NCBI GenBank assembly: GCA_024742815.1
Contig: JANSXX010000005.1
Coordinates: 124,001 to 188,000, forward strand
Origin: HXMU1420-13 sp024742815
GTDB lineage: Bacteria > Bacteroidota > Rhodothermia > Balneolales > Balneolaceae
DNA: 64,000 nucleotides
Direction of reading: 5' to 3'
Positions 36,071 to 45,431 of this stretch are shown in pieces. How positions within the stretch are numbered: position 1 is the first letter of the stretch; every line of letters begins with the position of its first letter. Below the pieces are notes generated by a model. That model did not search any database. It was not told the origin of the DNA and was given only the letters and a program-made list of their open reading frames with translations. A program made the translations under genes and the position numbers.

Positions 36071-36404
36071 TTGTTTTAACTATAGACGTAAGTAACCGAA
36101 CCATCTCTAAACATAAATCATGCTCTTTATCTATATCCATATCAATAATTTCGCTTTGCTGCATTAGCTTCAGCCAATACAAAGATTCTCTAGCCTCTTT
36201 TGAAGCTATCGACATCTTGTGTATAAAGTCTTTCTTTGAGATTGCAGCACCAGCTTCATTGATATTTGCACCAACCGATGTTCCTGATCTTAATATTTGC
36301 CTTGAAATATCATACAATTTCTCAGAATTAAGTTTCTTGTGTAATTCTATCATCATAAGTGCAAATTCAAAACTTTTCGTGTATACGGGGCCTTCAGGTT
36401 CCAT
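36048..36404 (-). CDS. Four-helix-bundle protein (23S rRNA IVS-protein family)
   Basis: This is a 118-aa, mostly helical protein. ILRSGTSVGANINEA (37-51) followed by KKDFIHKMSIASKEARESLYWLKLM matches the four-helix-bundle family (TIGR02436-like) known from 23S rRNA intervening sequences and free-standing genes. Its biochemical function is not established; the fold resembles Avd of diversity-generating retroelements, but no reverse transcriptase is present. It is placed between cysD and cysNC and bounded by heptad arrays (36036-36070 and 36493-36534). Confidence 0.82.
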   Translation of the reverse strand: MEPEGPVYTKSFEFALMMIELHKKLNSEKLYDISRQILRSGTSVGANINEAGAAISKKDFIHKMSIASKEARESLYWLKLMQQSEIIDMDIDKEHDLCLEMVRLLTSIVKTSQLNTKN

Positions 36405-36492
36405 AATGTTGTATGATTAGTTACTAATTATGAAGTAAGACCTCTGAGATCGGTACTCCTTACAAACATCGTACACAATCTTAAAATCAATA

Positions 36493-36534
36493 ACTAATCA
36501 CTAAACACTAAACACTAAACATTAAAAACTTTTA
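36493..36534. repeat. Heptanucleotide array (ACTAAAC type)
   Basis: Six consecutive 7-mers: ACTAATC, ACTAAAC, ACTAAAC, ACTAAAC, ATTAAAA, ACTTTTA. The orientation is opposite to the array at 36036-36070, so the two bracket the four-helix-bundle gene as imperfect inverted repeats. Confidence 0.85.
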
Positions 36535-36550
36535 AGCTTCGCTTAAAAGT
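36528..36550 (-). terminator. Hairpin at the end of cysD
   Basis: ACTTTTAAGC (36528-36537) and GCTTAAAAGT (36541-36550) form a perfect 10-bp stem with a 3-nt loop. On the minus strand it is followed by a short T run (TTTTT), as in a weak, A/U-rich intrinsic terminator. It covers the cysD stop codon. It would separate cysD from the downstream four-helix-bundle gene and cysNC. Confidence 0.5.
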
Positions 36551-37451
36551 ATCCCTGCTTTTTGCGGTCTTCCATTGCGGTTTCACTTCGTTTGTCATCA
36601 TGACGGGTACCACGTTCTGTTTCACGTGCCGATGCCACTTCCTGAATAATATCTTCCATCGAAGATGCATCCGACAATACTGCTCCTGTACAAGTAGCGT
36701 CACCTATGGTTCTGAAGCGAACTACTTTAGTAACTATTTCTTCGTCATCCATTTTGTTTACAAATTCAGTATCTGCTAACCAAACTCCACGACGGTTAAA
36801 TACTTTACGCTCGTGTGCAAAATAAATAGATGGAATTTCGATTTCTTCTTGTGCGATATACTGCCAAACATCCATTTCTGTCCAGTTTGATATCGGGAAC
36901 ACGCGGAAGTTTTCACCCGGTTTTTTTCGTCCATTGAATAAATTCCAAAGCTCGGGGCGCTGGTTTTTTGGATCCCATTGCCCGAAAATATCTCGGTGTG
37001 AGAAAAAGCGCTCTTTAGCCCTGGCTTTCTCTTCGTCACGACGACCGCCACCAAGGGCAGCATCAACCTGATGCTTTTTTAGTGTGTCTAATAAAGTCAC
37101 AGTTTGAAGTGCATTTCGTGATGCATCAGGACCGGTTTCTTCTTCCACCCGACCTTCGTCGATAGAATCCTGCACACTACCTACGATTAAATCAACGCCA
37201 TATTTCTCTACGAGGTTATCACGAAATTCGATAGTTTCCGGGAAATTATGTCCAGTATCCACATGCATTAGTGGAAATGGCACTTTCCCTGGATGAAATG
37301 CTTTTAATGCAAGATGGAACATTACGATGGAATCCTTTCCACCTGAAAAAAGTAATACGGGCCGTTCGAATTGAGCGGCAGTTTCCCTCATCACATAAAT
37401 CGATTCGTCTTCAAGTCGTTTAAGATGAGTTCTTGCTTTAATTAATGACAT
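36543..37451 (-). CDS. cysD: Sulfate adenylyltransferase subunit 2
   Basis: This is a 302-aa PP-loop ATP-pyrophosphatase. The motif is LLFSGGKDSIVM (33-44), with MHVDTGHNFPETIEFRD and the CysD C-terminus EDRKKQGYF. It forms APS from sulfate and ATP with the GTPase CysN. It is one base from cysQ and in the same operon as the SLC13 transporter. In most genomes cysN is directly adjacent; here a four-helix-bundle gene intervenes. Confidence 0.96.
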   Translation of the reverse strand: MSLIKARTHLKRLEDESIYVMRETAAQFERPVLLFSGGKDSIVMFHLALKAFHPGKVPFPLMHVDTGHNFPETIEFRDNLVEKYGVDLIVGSVQDSIDEGRVEEETGPDASRNALQTVTLLDTLKKHQVDAALGGGRRDEEKARAKERFFSHRDIFGQWDPKNQRPELWNLFNGRKKPGENFRVFPISNWTEMDVWQYIAQEEIEIPSIYFAHERKVFNRRGVWLADTEFVNKMDDEEIVTKVVRFRTIGDATCTGAVLSDASSMEDIIQEVASARETERGTRHDDKRSETAMEDRKKQGYF

Positions 37452-37452
37452 T

Positions 37453-38229
37453 TCAAATGTTTTCTAGATCAATAAATTCATTAATCCCAATCATAAAATA
37501 AGGATTAAGTAAATTCTCTTTATTGTATTTCAAAGGCGAGTATTTCTCTCCTTTATTCGTTGAGTACCGGTAGATAGCATCAGCTGCCGCCGTATCCCAT
37601 TCCATGGTTGGTCCTAATCGGGGATATAAATCTGCTTTACCTTCCGCCACTAGACAAAATTTTAGAGAACTACCGGAAGGAACTTCTTCTGTTACTTCAA
37701 TACCAATAGCGGCTAGCTTCTTTTTCGTTGTATCATCACCATGAGATCGGCTCACAACGATACATGCTTTGCCCGGTTTTGCGAATTCTTCTGTTATAAT
37801 TCGGGTTACTCCCCCATTTTCTGATTTCTTAAAAGCTCCTGCCTCTTTCTCAGCGTAGTAGGTAATATTTTGCACCGGAACATTTACAACACCTAGTACC
37901 GGTTTTGTATTTTCAATTAATGCAATATTTACAGTGAATTCGCCATTTTTCTTGATGAATTCTTTAGTGCCGTCTAACGGATCCACTAACCAGTATGTAT
38001 TCCATTTTTTTCTTTCCTCATACTCAGGCACGCCTGATTCTTCTGAAATAATAGGAACATCCGGGGTAAGTGCTTTTAATCCATCTACAATGTGATGGTG
38101 GGACGCTAAATCAGCTTTAGTTAACGGTGAATCGTCCTCTTTTGAGGTAACCTCAATTTCATCATCATAAAATTTTAAAATCTTCTCTCCGGCTTGCTCA
38201 GCAATTTTTATTACCTGTTCTATGATCAT
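37453..38229 (-). CDS. cysQ: 3'(2'),5'-bisphosphate nucleotidase
   Basis: This 258-aa inositol-monophosphatase-family enzyme has IISEESG, WLVDPLDGTKEFIKKNGEFTVNIALIE (metal-binding DPLDGTKEF motif) and EWDTAAADAIYR. It hydrolyses PAP, the by-product of PAPS use, keeping sulfation or sulfate reduction running. Its place with cysD supports PAPS being made and used. Confidence 0.95.
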   Translation of the reverse strand: MIIEQVIKIAEQAGEKILKFYDDEIEVTSKEDDSPLTKADLASHHHIVDGLKALTPDVPIISEESGVPEYEERKKWNTYWLVDPLDGTKEFIKKNGEFTVNIALIENTKPVLGVVNVPVQNITYYAEKEAGAFKKSENGGVTRIITEEFAKPGKACIVVSRSHGDDTTKKKLAAIGIEVTEEVPSGSSLKFCLVAEGKADLYPRLGPTMEWDTAAADAIYRYSTNKGEKYSPLKYNKENLLNPYFMIGINEFIDLENI

Positions 38230-38232
38230 AAA

Positions 38233-40002
38233 TTAAAAGCTCCATAATAAAGGTACTAATGTTATAGCTATTGTGGCGTTCAAAATGGTAAGTGGAATTC
38301 CAATTTTCACATAATCCATATAGGTATATCCACCAGGTCCGTATACCATTAAATTAGTTTGATATCCTATAGGTGATGCAAAGCTAGTGGATGCAGCAAT
38401 CAACATGATCATTACTAATGGAATAAGATTGAGTTCAAAGTTAGCAGAAATTGCTTGAACCATTGGAAACATCAAAACCACAGCCGCAGCATTCGTTATC
38501 ATTTCTGTAAGAAACCAAGTGGTTGCAAAAACTATAATTAATATTACGGGGATTGAGTTAATCAAATATGAATTACTAAGAATCATCAGATGATCAATTA
38601 TACCACTAGAAGTTACAGCTGTACCAATACCTATTGCAGAAGCTATAGCTATCAGTAATCGCCAGTCGATATTTTTAATTGCCTCGGGATAAGAAATAGC
38701 TCTAAATAGAACCATAAATGCTGACGCTAATAGTACAGACTCGAACATCGTCAAAATCTGAAAGCCCGCCAACAAGACCATACCCAACAACACAAATAGG
38801 GCGACTCCCGATTTATTGAAATCTGTACGATGTACTCCACTCAATGAACTCACTAAGTAGTACTCGTTTGAGTTTTTAAACTTTTTCAAAAAATTTGTAT
38901 CCGCTTCAATCAGTAGGGTATCTCCGGCTTTAAGCGAAATATCACCAACCTTCTTTCTAATTCTTTTCCCGCTTCTAGATATCGCTAAAATTACTGCCCC
39001 ATATCTATTTCTAAAACCGCCATCTTTAATTGTTACATCAATTAAAGGATGAGTTGCCGAAACAACCGCTTCGAGCAGTACTCTATTTTTTCTTGGAGTA
39101 TCAAGCTTAAACACTTGATCGGTAGCAGGCTCTAGCCCGTTCATACTTTGCAAATCAACTATAGATTCTACCACTCCGGCAAAAATTAAACGGTCATTTT
39201 CTCTTAATCGTTGATTAGGTCCTACTGCCGGTAATACCGCATCTTCTCTTACAATTTCTACCAAGAAAAGCCCCGGAAGTTGACGTAATCCAGCTTCTTG
39301 AATAGTTTTTCGCGCTAAAGGACTGCCTACCGGAACCAACATTTCAATGGTGTATTCCCGGGTATCTTTAAACGTTTGAAAAGCCTCGCCACGAGATGGT
39401 AACAGCTTATCACCAAACAGCAGTAAATAAATGAATCCCGCAATTGCACAAGGAATCCCAATTAGTGCGGGCTCAAATAATCCCAAAGATCTAATGGAGC
39501 CTTCTTCTATAAGAAGACCGTTTAAAATCAGATTTGTACTAGTTCCGATGAGCGTACAAGTTCCACCAAGAATAGCCGCGTAGGAGAGTGGAATCAGTAC
39601 TTTGGAAACGGGAATTCCTGTTTTTTTACTCCAATGTTCCAGCGCGGGGATAAAAGAAGCAACGATAGGTGTATTATTCATAAAGGCGCTCATTACCATA
39701 ACCGGAGCCATAATACGAGCCTGCGCACCTCGAACATTTCGCGTTTGCCCCATTATTTTTTGGGTAATCATCTGAATGGCGCCGGTTTCTTTTAAGCCAC
39801 CGGCAACAACATAAAGAGCGGCTACGGTTAGCATACCTTCATTCGAAAATCCTGAAAGAGCTTCTTCCGGTGATAATATTCCGCTGATTAACAAAAATGC
39901 GAGTCCGGCAAGTAAAATAAGGTCAACTGCAATTGTTGTGGTTAAGAGCAGCGTAAGACATATACCAATTACCCCAACTACTGCCCAGCCTTCAAGTGTC
40001 AT
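38233..40002 (-). CDS. SLC13/DASS-family anion transporter with two RCK_C domains
   Basis: This 589-aa membrane protein has about eleven helices. FMNNTPIVASFIP (107-119) and LIGTSTNLILNG (151-162) match the SNT-type substrate motifs of SLC13 transporters. Two cytoplasmic TrkA-C-like domains lie at about 215-280 and 300-375. Being the first gene of the cysQ-cysD operon, it probably takes up sulfate with sodium. Substrate is inferred from context. Confidence 0.85.
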   Translation of the reverse strand: MTLEGWAVVGVIGICLTLLLTTTIAVDLILLAGLAFLLISGILSPEEALSGFSNEGMLTVAALYVVAGGLKETGAIQMITQKIMGQTRNVRGAQARIMAPVMVMSAFMNNTPIVASFIPALEHWSKKTGIPVSKVLIPLSYAAILGGTCTLIGTSTNLILNGLLIEEGSIRSLGLFEPALIGIPCAIAGFIYLLLFGDKLLPSRGEAFQTFKDTREYTIEMLVPVGSPLARKTIQEAGLRQLPGLFLVEIVREDAVLPAVGPNQRLRENDRLIFAGVVESIVDLQSMNGLEPATDQVFKLDTPRKNRVLLEAVVSATHPLIDVTIKDGGFRNRYGAVILAISRSGKRIRKKVGDISLKAGDTLLIEADTNFLKKFKNSNEYYLVSSLSGVHRTDFNKSGVALFVLLGMVLLAGFQILTMFESVLLASAFMVLFRAISYPEAIKNIDWRLLIAIASAIGIGTAVTSSGIIDHLMILSNSYLINSIPVILIIVFATTWFLTEMITNAAAVVLMFPMVQAISANFELNLIPLVMIMLIAASTSFASPIGYQTNLMVYGPGGYTYMDYVKIGIPLTILNATIAITLVPLLWSF

Positions 40003-40062
40003 ATAGCTTTAGATGATTTCGCCCCAAATATAGAACAATTGCCTTCAGAATGTGAAGAATAA

Positions 40063-42114
40063 TCATCGAAATAGTAATCGTGCCTGAAGTCCAATATTCG
40101 TTCGCTGATTCCCTTCAATTTCATTCAATCCTGAGCTCAAAGTGAAAGCATCGGCTATTATTGACCTGGAAATTTTTGCTGAAAGATCTAGAAATTCGGT
40201 AGGTGCATACTTCACCACTACGTACCATCTTTGCCCGCGATCACTTAACGCTACATTAGAAAGCACATACAATAAATCGTTTTCGAACTGATATACTCTG
40301 GAGTCAAAACTATCGGTGTCGAAGAGTGTGTAGCGTGCATCAATAGTAAGAGCTTTACGTGGGAGCCAACGTAAATCCTGATATAAAAGAAAGCCTTGTT
40401 CTCTTTGTTCTCCCGGTTCCCTAGCAAACACCCATTCGGCCCTCGATCTGCTTCTAAGTGTTCGGTTGGCAAAATATTCGGCTTGGATTCTGAGACTTGA
40501 TCTTCTCTGTTCTCCGGTATTGAGCACTTCTCGCCCGAACTCATCTATGCCAGGAAGATCAACTTCTTTCATTTCGTTTCTTATTAATATATATGCATTT
40601 AATGACCGGTTTACATTCCCTTCCAACAGTAATAACACATCATTACCACTACTATTACTTAACACCCCATTTCTAGGCGCCAGATATTGATACTGATCGA
40701 AATAGAAACTCCCGGATAATCGATTACTTATTTGATGTTTTAACCCAAAATACCAGCCTTTTTCGTTTTGTGGATTTCCGGACGACTCCCCAAACCCATC
40801 TCCAAAAATTGACTGAAAGTCCTTCGCATAGTTACGGTAGAGGATTGCTAAATCGGTGTTATCTCCTACTCCTGATTCCACTCCTATTATCCCGGCTAAT
40901 GCGGAATTCTGGCTTCGGGCTATTTCTCCAAAAAGCGAACTACTCTTAAAATACCCTCTGTAATCAATCCCAACCACCGATGATGAACTCCCGCTAAAAT
41001 CATATAAATCGTTGATGGAATTCCCTGAAGCAATGGGCATACTAAACGTTGTATTGTGGGCACTTAATCCAAATAATCCAAACTTACTGGATTGTACAAA
41101 CCGAGCTCCAATTACTTGCTGATTGATACTATTGCGACGTTCAACTTCATTCTGCGTTCGATGAAAACCCGAAGAGGATGGGATATTTATGGTACTGTCA
41201 CTCGCTAAACTAGCTGTACGTTTTCGATCAGAATAAAACAAAGACAACCTCGTGCGCTCCCCGTACGTGGCTGCTACACCTCTAAAGAAATTTGTTTCTT
41301 GTGCAGAGCCATAAGGACGAATTCCCCGCTCATTTTTAGAGATCGTTTTTATTACTTCGCGTCCTTTCCCAAACGCACCACCGGTCCATAGCACTAATCC
41401 TTGTGCGGCACTAATACTATAATCGCCCACTACAATTTGCCGGAGCTTACCATTGTCGTTTGCTGCTATATGAAAGGATTGATAATCGAAATCAGTTGGT
41501 CCTCTCAGCGCTTCCCCTGCATCTTTTTCTTGAGTCAGATTAATGGAAGCATGAGTACTTTTATAGCGCAAACGTTGGTAATATTTTATCGGATTGCCCA
41601 AATATCCACCTAATGAATCCGGTCGCACATACCCTTCCTGATTTTCCAGAACCTGTTGATATCGCGAAATGTATTCGAAGGAGGCACGATCCGTCCAATA
41701 ATCTAAATTGGTATACAAGCTGCCAAATAATTCTTTGTTATTTCCTATAGTTACATAAGGCTGCATACGTTGAAAAGTAGCCGCCCCAATTCCTGCAACT
41801 TCATTCAATTCATCAACAGACTCAAAAGGTTTATTTCTGCGATATTCAACTATAGCATTTGCTGTAATGATGGTCATTCCGGGGATTTGCAATAGATCGG
41901 GAGTTCCGGCAGTATTTATATTTACCGGATTGGCTGCCAGATCTTGCAAAAACTGAATCAATTGCTCTCCATTGGTAGATTCTTCATCAATTTCTTGCTC
42001 TTCGAAAGTGGCCTCGAGTTGATCCCTAACTTTTGTTGATGTGGTATCCTGAGCCCAAGTATTAACTGAATTGGTAATAAACAGAAGCAATATGAAAAGC
42101 CCGAAACTCTTCAT
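40063..42114 (-). CDS. Exported helix-hairpin-helix protein with predicted beta-barrel
   Basis: This 683-aa protein has a signal peptide ending at NTWAQ (about residue 22). Residues about 57-118 hold two HhH motifs (VNINTAGTPDLLQIPGMTIITANAIVEYR, then SVDELNEVAGIGAATFQRM), as in ComEA. The remaining 560 residues alternate polar and aromatic residues and end LQARLLFR, suggesting an outer-membrane barrel. It is 2 bp from the PorV-like gene, so they are co-transcribed. Function is unknown. Confidence 0.6.
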   Translation of the reverse strand: MKSFGLFILLLFITNSVNTWAQDTTSTKVRDQLEATFEEQEIDEESTNGEQLIQFLQDLAANPVNINTAGTPDLLQIPGMTIITANAIVEYRRNKPFESVDELNEVAGIGAATFQRMQPYVTIGNNKELFGSLYTNLDYWTDRASFEYISRYQQVLENQEGYVRPDSLGGYLGNPIKYYQRLRYKSTHASINLTQEKDAGEALRGPTDFDYQSFHIAANDNGKLRQIVVGDYSISAAQGLVLWTGGAFGKGREVIKTISKNERGIRPYGSAQETNFFRGVAATYGERTRLSLFYSDRKRTASLASDSTINIPSSSGFHRTQNEVERRNSINQQVIGARFVQSSKFGLFGLSAHNTTFSMPIASGNSINDLYDFSGSSSSVVGIDYRGYFKSSSLFGEIARSQNSALAGIIGVESGVGDNTDLAILYRNYAKDFQSIFGDGFGESSGNPQNEKGWYFGLKHQISNRLSGSFYFDQYQYLAPRNGVLSNSSGNDVLLLLEGNVNRSLNAYILIRNEMKEVDLPGIDEFGREVLNTGEQRRSSLRIQAEYFANRTLRSRSRAEWVFAREPGEQREQGFLLYQDLRWLPRKALTIDARYTLFDTDSFDSRVYQFENDLLYVLSNVALSDRGQRWYVVVKYAPTEFLDLSAKISRSIIADAFTLSSGLNEIEGNQRTNIGLQARLLFR

Positions 42115-42116
42115 AT

Positions 42117-42938
42117 CTAAAGCTTAACAATGATATCCAAGCCGGGACTCATCCCCAGAATTTCGTGTTGTTGAGCCGCAAGATTGATATCGAACTTAGA
42201 ATGCACATACCCAAATCCAAACGAGTAGGTTACCGGCTCGGTTGAAAACCCTACTCTTCCAACAAAGGACTCGACAATCTCTACCTCAACGCCACCACGA
42301 TATGACACCGGAAAGCGAACATCTTTTACTATATCTACATAAAGTTGCGCTCGCTCCTCAAGTTTGTATCCAAATCCAATACTTAAATCACTTGCAAGAT
42401 CTTCCTCTCCTACATCAAAATTATAAGTCGGATTATTAATATTGCTGACTTTTGAGCCTAACGTAAATGACTCACTTATTTCGAAAAGTACTCCAAAATT
42501 TATACCAACAGCCCCACCGGAACCATAATCACCACCAAAGGCTAAGTGATTGTAATGTAATGCCATTCCAATTCTGAACCTTGATTGAATATAATTCGCA
42601 CCCACTCTCATATTAGTCTCTGAAAAAAGATCATTTCCAAATCTTGAAAAACCCGCAGTAACTGCACCAAATTTTATAGGCGTGGATGCGTTAGTTGAAA
42701 TGTCAGTTATTTCAGGAAAGCCGTAATAGCGTAAACCGTAAAAACCAATGTTCAATCTTTCAGCTTGCAGTGAAGCAGGATTAGCAAAAATAGCCCACTC
42801 ATTATCGGTTAAAGCCGAGGAAACCATCCCCATAGAAATGGACCGAGCACCAATAATTTGTTGAGCGACTACAGGCTGAACCAACATCATCAAAACCCAA
42901 AAAGAAAATCCCCATCGCATTTTTTTCATTCGTATCAT
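42117..42938 (-). CDS. PorV/PorQ-like outer-membrane protein
   Basis: This 273-aa protein has a signal peptide (ending VVAQQ) and then GARSISMGMVSSALTDNEWAIFANPASL, the opening block of PorV-family barrels (glycine-rich, SMG...NPA). It ends with a strand-like tail. In Bacteroidota PorV helps type IX secretion. It is the first gene of a two-gene minus-strand unit and diverges from the PorD-like gene over about 45 bp. Whether it is PorV itself or a paralogue is uncertain. Confidence 0.65.
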   Translation of the reverse strand: MIRMKKMRWGFSFWVLMMLVQPVVAQQIIGARSISMGMVSSALTDNEWAIFANPASLQAERLNIGFYGLRYYGFPEITDISTNASTPIKFGAVTAGFSRFGNDLFSETNMRVGANYIQSRFRIGMALHYNHLAFGGDYGSGGAVGINFGVLFEISESFTLGSKVSNINNPTYNFDVGEEDLASDLSIGFGYKLEERAQLYVDIVKDVRFPVSYRGGVEVEIVESFVGRVGFSTEPVTYSFGFGYVHSKFDINLAAQQHEILGMSPGLDIIVKL

Positions 42939-42983
42939 AGATTTGATTCCACAGAATATGTTAACTGTAGCAACCTTTGTAAA

Positions 42984-43883
42984 GTGAAGTGCCTAAATTT
43001 TAATTATTTGTTTTTATTTCTTCTTCTGTTTTCAAGCGTAGAAGCTCAGGAATTTGATTGTCAGGTAACCGTGAACGACGATCAATTAGAAGGGAACTCT
43101 TTCGATTATGTTGCCGGATCGTTAACTACCGATTTAGAAGCTTACATCAACGAATATCGATGGACAGAGCTTGAAGTTCTGGAACAAGAGCGCATCCAAT
43201 GTCAGATAAGCATTATTCTATTGGCGGGCGATCAAGACTTCAATTTTTCTGCAGAAACTATTATTCAATCACGGCGACCCATCTACAATACACTTACCGA
43301 AACCGGTGTATTAATTCTAAGTGATGGTGCTTGGTCGTTCAATTATCCTGAAGGGAAAAGCCTGATTCACGACGAACTCGAATTCGAAGCAATGACCGGC
43401 TTTATAGACTATTACATGAATCTCATTCTCGGCTACGATTTTGACAGCTACTCGGAACTGGGCGGAACCGAATACTTCCAAAAAGCACAAAATGTTGTTG
43501 ATTTAGCACAAAATGAAAGCACTATTGGCTGGACCAGGAATTCGAACAATGGCCGAAATCGATTTGTATTGATTTCTGATCTGCTCAATAATAATTACGA
43601 AACCATCCGAAAAGCGAATTACGAATATCATCGCCTCGTTTTAGATACTTTTACTGATAACCCGCGCCAAAGCCGCGGCAGACTTGTTGAAATACTCACC
43701 GATATTCAGGATGCAAAGCGCCGAGCTACCAATAATTTTTTATTCGATTTATTCTTTGATGCTAAATCAAAAGAAATTGCTTCGATTCTTGCAGATGCGG
43801 AACCGGAATTACAAATCGAAGCCTATCAAATATTGAGGGAAACCGACTCAGCACACCTCAACGATTACGAAGCTTTGCAATAG
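42984..43883 (+). CDS. porD: PorD-like protein (DUF4835 family)
   Basis: I start at GTG 42984, giving a 299-aa precursor with a signal peptide (KCLNFNYLFLFLLLFSSVEAQ). Longer readings run antisense through the PorV-like gene. Conserved DUF4835 features are EFDCQVTVNDDQLEG, RRPIYNT, FIDYYMNLILGYDFDSYSELGG, GW and YHRLVLDTF. The family is linked to type IX secretion in Bacteroidota. Start codon is uncertain, but the family is clear. Confidence 0.78.
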   Translation: MKCLNFNYLFLFLLLFSSVEAQEFDCQVTVNDDQLEGNSFDYVAGSLTTDLEAYINEYRWTELEVLEQERIQCQISIILLAGDQDFNFSAETIIQSRRPIYNTLTETGVLILSDGAWSFNYPEGKSLIHDELEFEAMTGFIDYYMNLILGYDFDSYSELGGTEYFQKAQNVVDLAQNESTIGWTRNSNNGRNRFVLISDLLNNNYETIRKANYEYHRLVLDTFTDNPRQSRGRLVEILTDIQDAKRRATNNFLFDLFFDAKSKEIASILADAEPELQIEAYQILRETDSAHLNDYEALQ

Positions 43884-43894
43884 CTTTTGTTATC

Positions 43895-45403
43895 CTAAAA
43901 ACCGTTATTCGAGGGTAACTCGAGCAAATCATGCTCATCAATACCGTCTGCATCATCCATATCCCAAGTATTTGAGTTTTTTGCAGGATTTGGCTTTGCA
44001 ACAGCTTTAGGTTTTACACTTTTAGGGAGCGAGCTTCTTTTGACTTCTGTATTGGTGTTAAGCGCAACTTTTCGGTTGATGTCTTCAATAGCTGTTCGTA
44101 ATACATGAATTTGGCTTTGCAACTCCTCTGCCGTAGATGCATTCCGCTCAGCCATTCCGGCTGTGTTATTTGTAGTGGAGGAAATCTTATCGATAATCCC
44201 TTTTAAGCCATTTAATTCAACCACCTGATCGTTGCTCGAAGTATGAATCTCGTCGATATACTCGGTAAGTTCTGCAATTTGATTTGAGATGCTTTCGGAA
44301 GTATCCGCTCCTTCCTGTGCCTTGCGGATGTTTTCATCAATCATAGAAGAAATTTCAGTAGCTGCTTGGGCCGTACGTTGTGCTAAAACACGTACTTCTT
44401 CGGTTACAACTGCGAAACCTGCTCCGGCTTCACCGGCTCTTGCAGCTTCAACCGCAGCATTTAGCGCCAATAAATTGGTTTGAGAAGCGATGGTATCTAT
44501 AATTTTCGTAATGGATGAAATTTTTCGGCTTGATTCCTTCAATTCTTCCATCGATTGGTTCATTCCCGATGTATTTTCGGTAATGTGCTCGAGTTTAGTT
44601 TTCACTGATGTGGTTTGATCATTCAGTTCAACAATCTTGTTGTTCATGGTGTTGATACTGTTATTTGATTCATGAACCGCATCCGCATTTTGAGCAGCAT
44701 CCATCGCTAATTCTTGTCCAGAGTTTGATATAAAATCAGCCGCTTGCGAGGTGTAATAAGCAGAATCGTTCAAATCATCCATGATATTGAATACTTCTGC
44801 GTTTGAAATGTACTCATCTGCTAGATTCACAACAATGGTGCAAATAACAGCTGCTTCAACAATCACAAAGGTTGCATGCAATAGCACGATATCCCAACCA
44901 CAACCATAATTAAACGCCATTAATGGGGTTCCGGCAACCGAAAACTCAAAGGTTTGAGCTACGTTGAAAATAGCATGGTGTAGTGCAATTGTAACTACAG
45001 CCGACAATGTTGCGGCAACATCTTTGTAGCGAATGAAAAAGGCTAATGTAGCAAATATGTGAAAATGCATTTCTATTCGCCCTATATGCTGTTGAATAAA
45101 AATTCCTGAAAATGCCATAAAGGCCGCACCAATAGTCATTCTACTCCATAACGAACCGGGATTTGTTTTTACGGCTGCGTATGCAAGTCCATAAACCAAA
45201 CCTCCGCCAATAAATCCAAGCAGATACGTATTGTAACTAAATGCAGTAACTGTACTTGCAACAGCCCAATGTATCAGTAACAATTTGAGCATAAAATTGT
45301 CGGTTTTTACAAATGAAGTATGTAATCCTTGCTTAACGCTTTCTGATAAGTCTGTTCGGGTGAGTGGAAACAGTTTTGTATAAATAGATGCTGACGTTTT
45401 CAT
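43895..45403 (-). CDS. Methyl-accepting chemotaxis protein with membrane-helix sensor region
   Basis: This is a 502-aa chemoreceptor. Residues about 40-215 hold around six membrane helices with short loops. A coiled coil leads to the MCP signalling tip (IASQTNLLALNAAVEAARAGEAGAGFAVVTEEVRVLAQR, about residues 305-345). I see no HAMP domain, no large periplasmic ligand domain and no CheR pentapeptide at the C-terminus (ELPSNNGF). It presumably signals to CheA/CheW. The cue could be membrane state or energy; that is inference. Confidence 0.88.
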   Translation of the reverse strand: MKTSASIYTKLFPLTRTDLSESVKQGLHTSFVKTDNFMLKLLLIHWAVASTVTAFSYNTYLLGFIGGGLVYGLAYAAVKTNPGSLWSRMTIGAAFMAFSGIFIQQHIGRIEMHFHIFATLAFFIRYKDVAATLSAVVTIALHHAIFNVAQTFEFSVAGTPLMAFNYGCGWDIVLLHATFVIVEAAVICTIVVNLADEYISNAEVFNIMDDLNDSAYYTSQAADFISNSGQELAMDAAQNADAVHESNNSINTMNNKIVELNDQTTSVKTKLEHITENTSGMNQSMEELKESSRKISSITKIIDTIASQTNLLALNAAVEAARAGEAGAGFAVVTEEVRVLAQRTAQAATEISSMIDENIRKAQEGADTSESISNQIAELTEYIDEIHTSSNDQVVELNGLKGIIDKISSTTNNTAGMAERNASTAEELQSQIHVLRTAIEDINRKVALNTNTEVKRSSLPKSVKPKAVAKPNPAKNSNTWDMDDADGIDEHDLLELPSNNGF

Positions 45404-45431
45404 GCCTTATGATGTTGTAATACTTATTAAC

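Noticed and set aside
42858..42983. Longer N-terminus of the PorD-like gene
   Set aside because: The extra residues run antisense through the PorV-like gene and precede the signal peptide; GTG 42984 is better.
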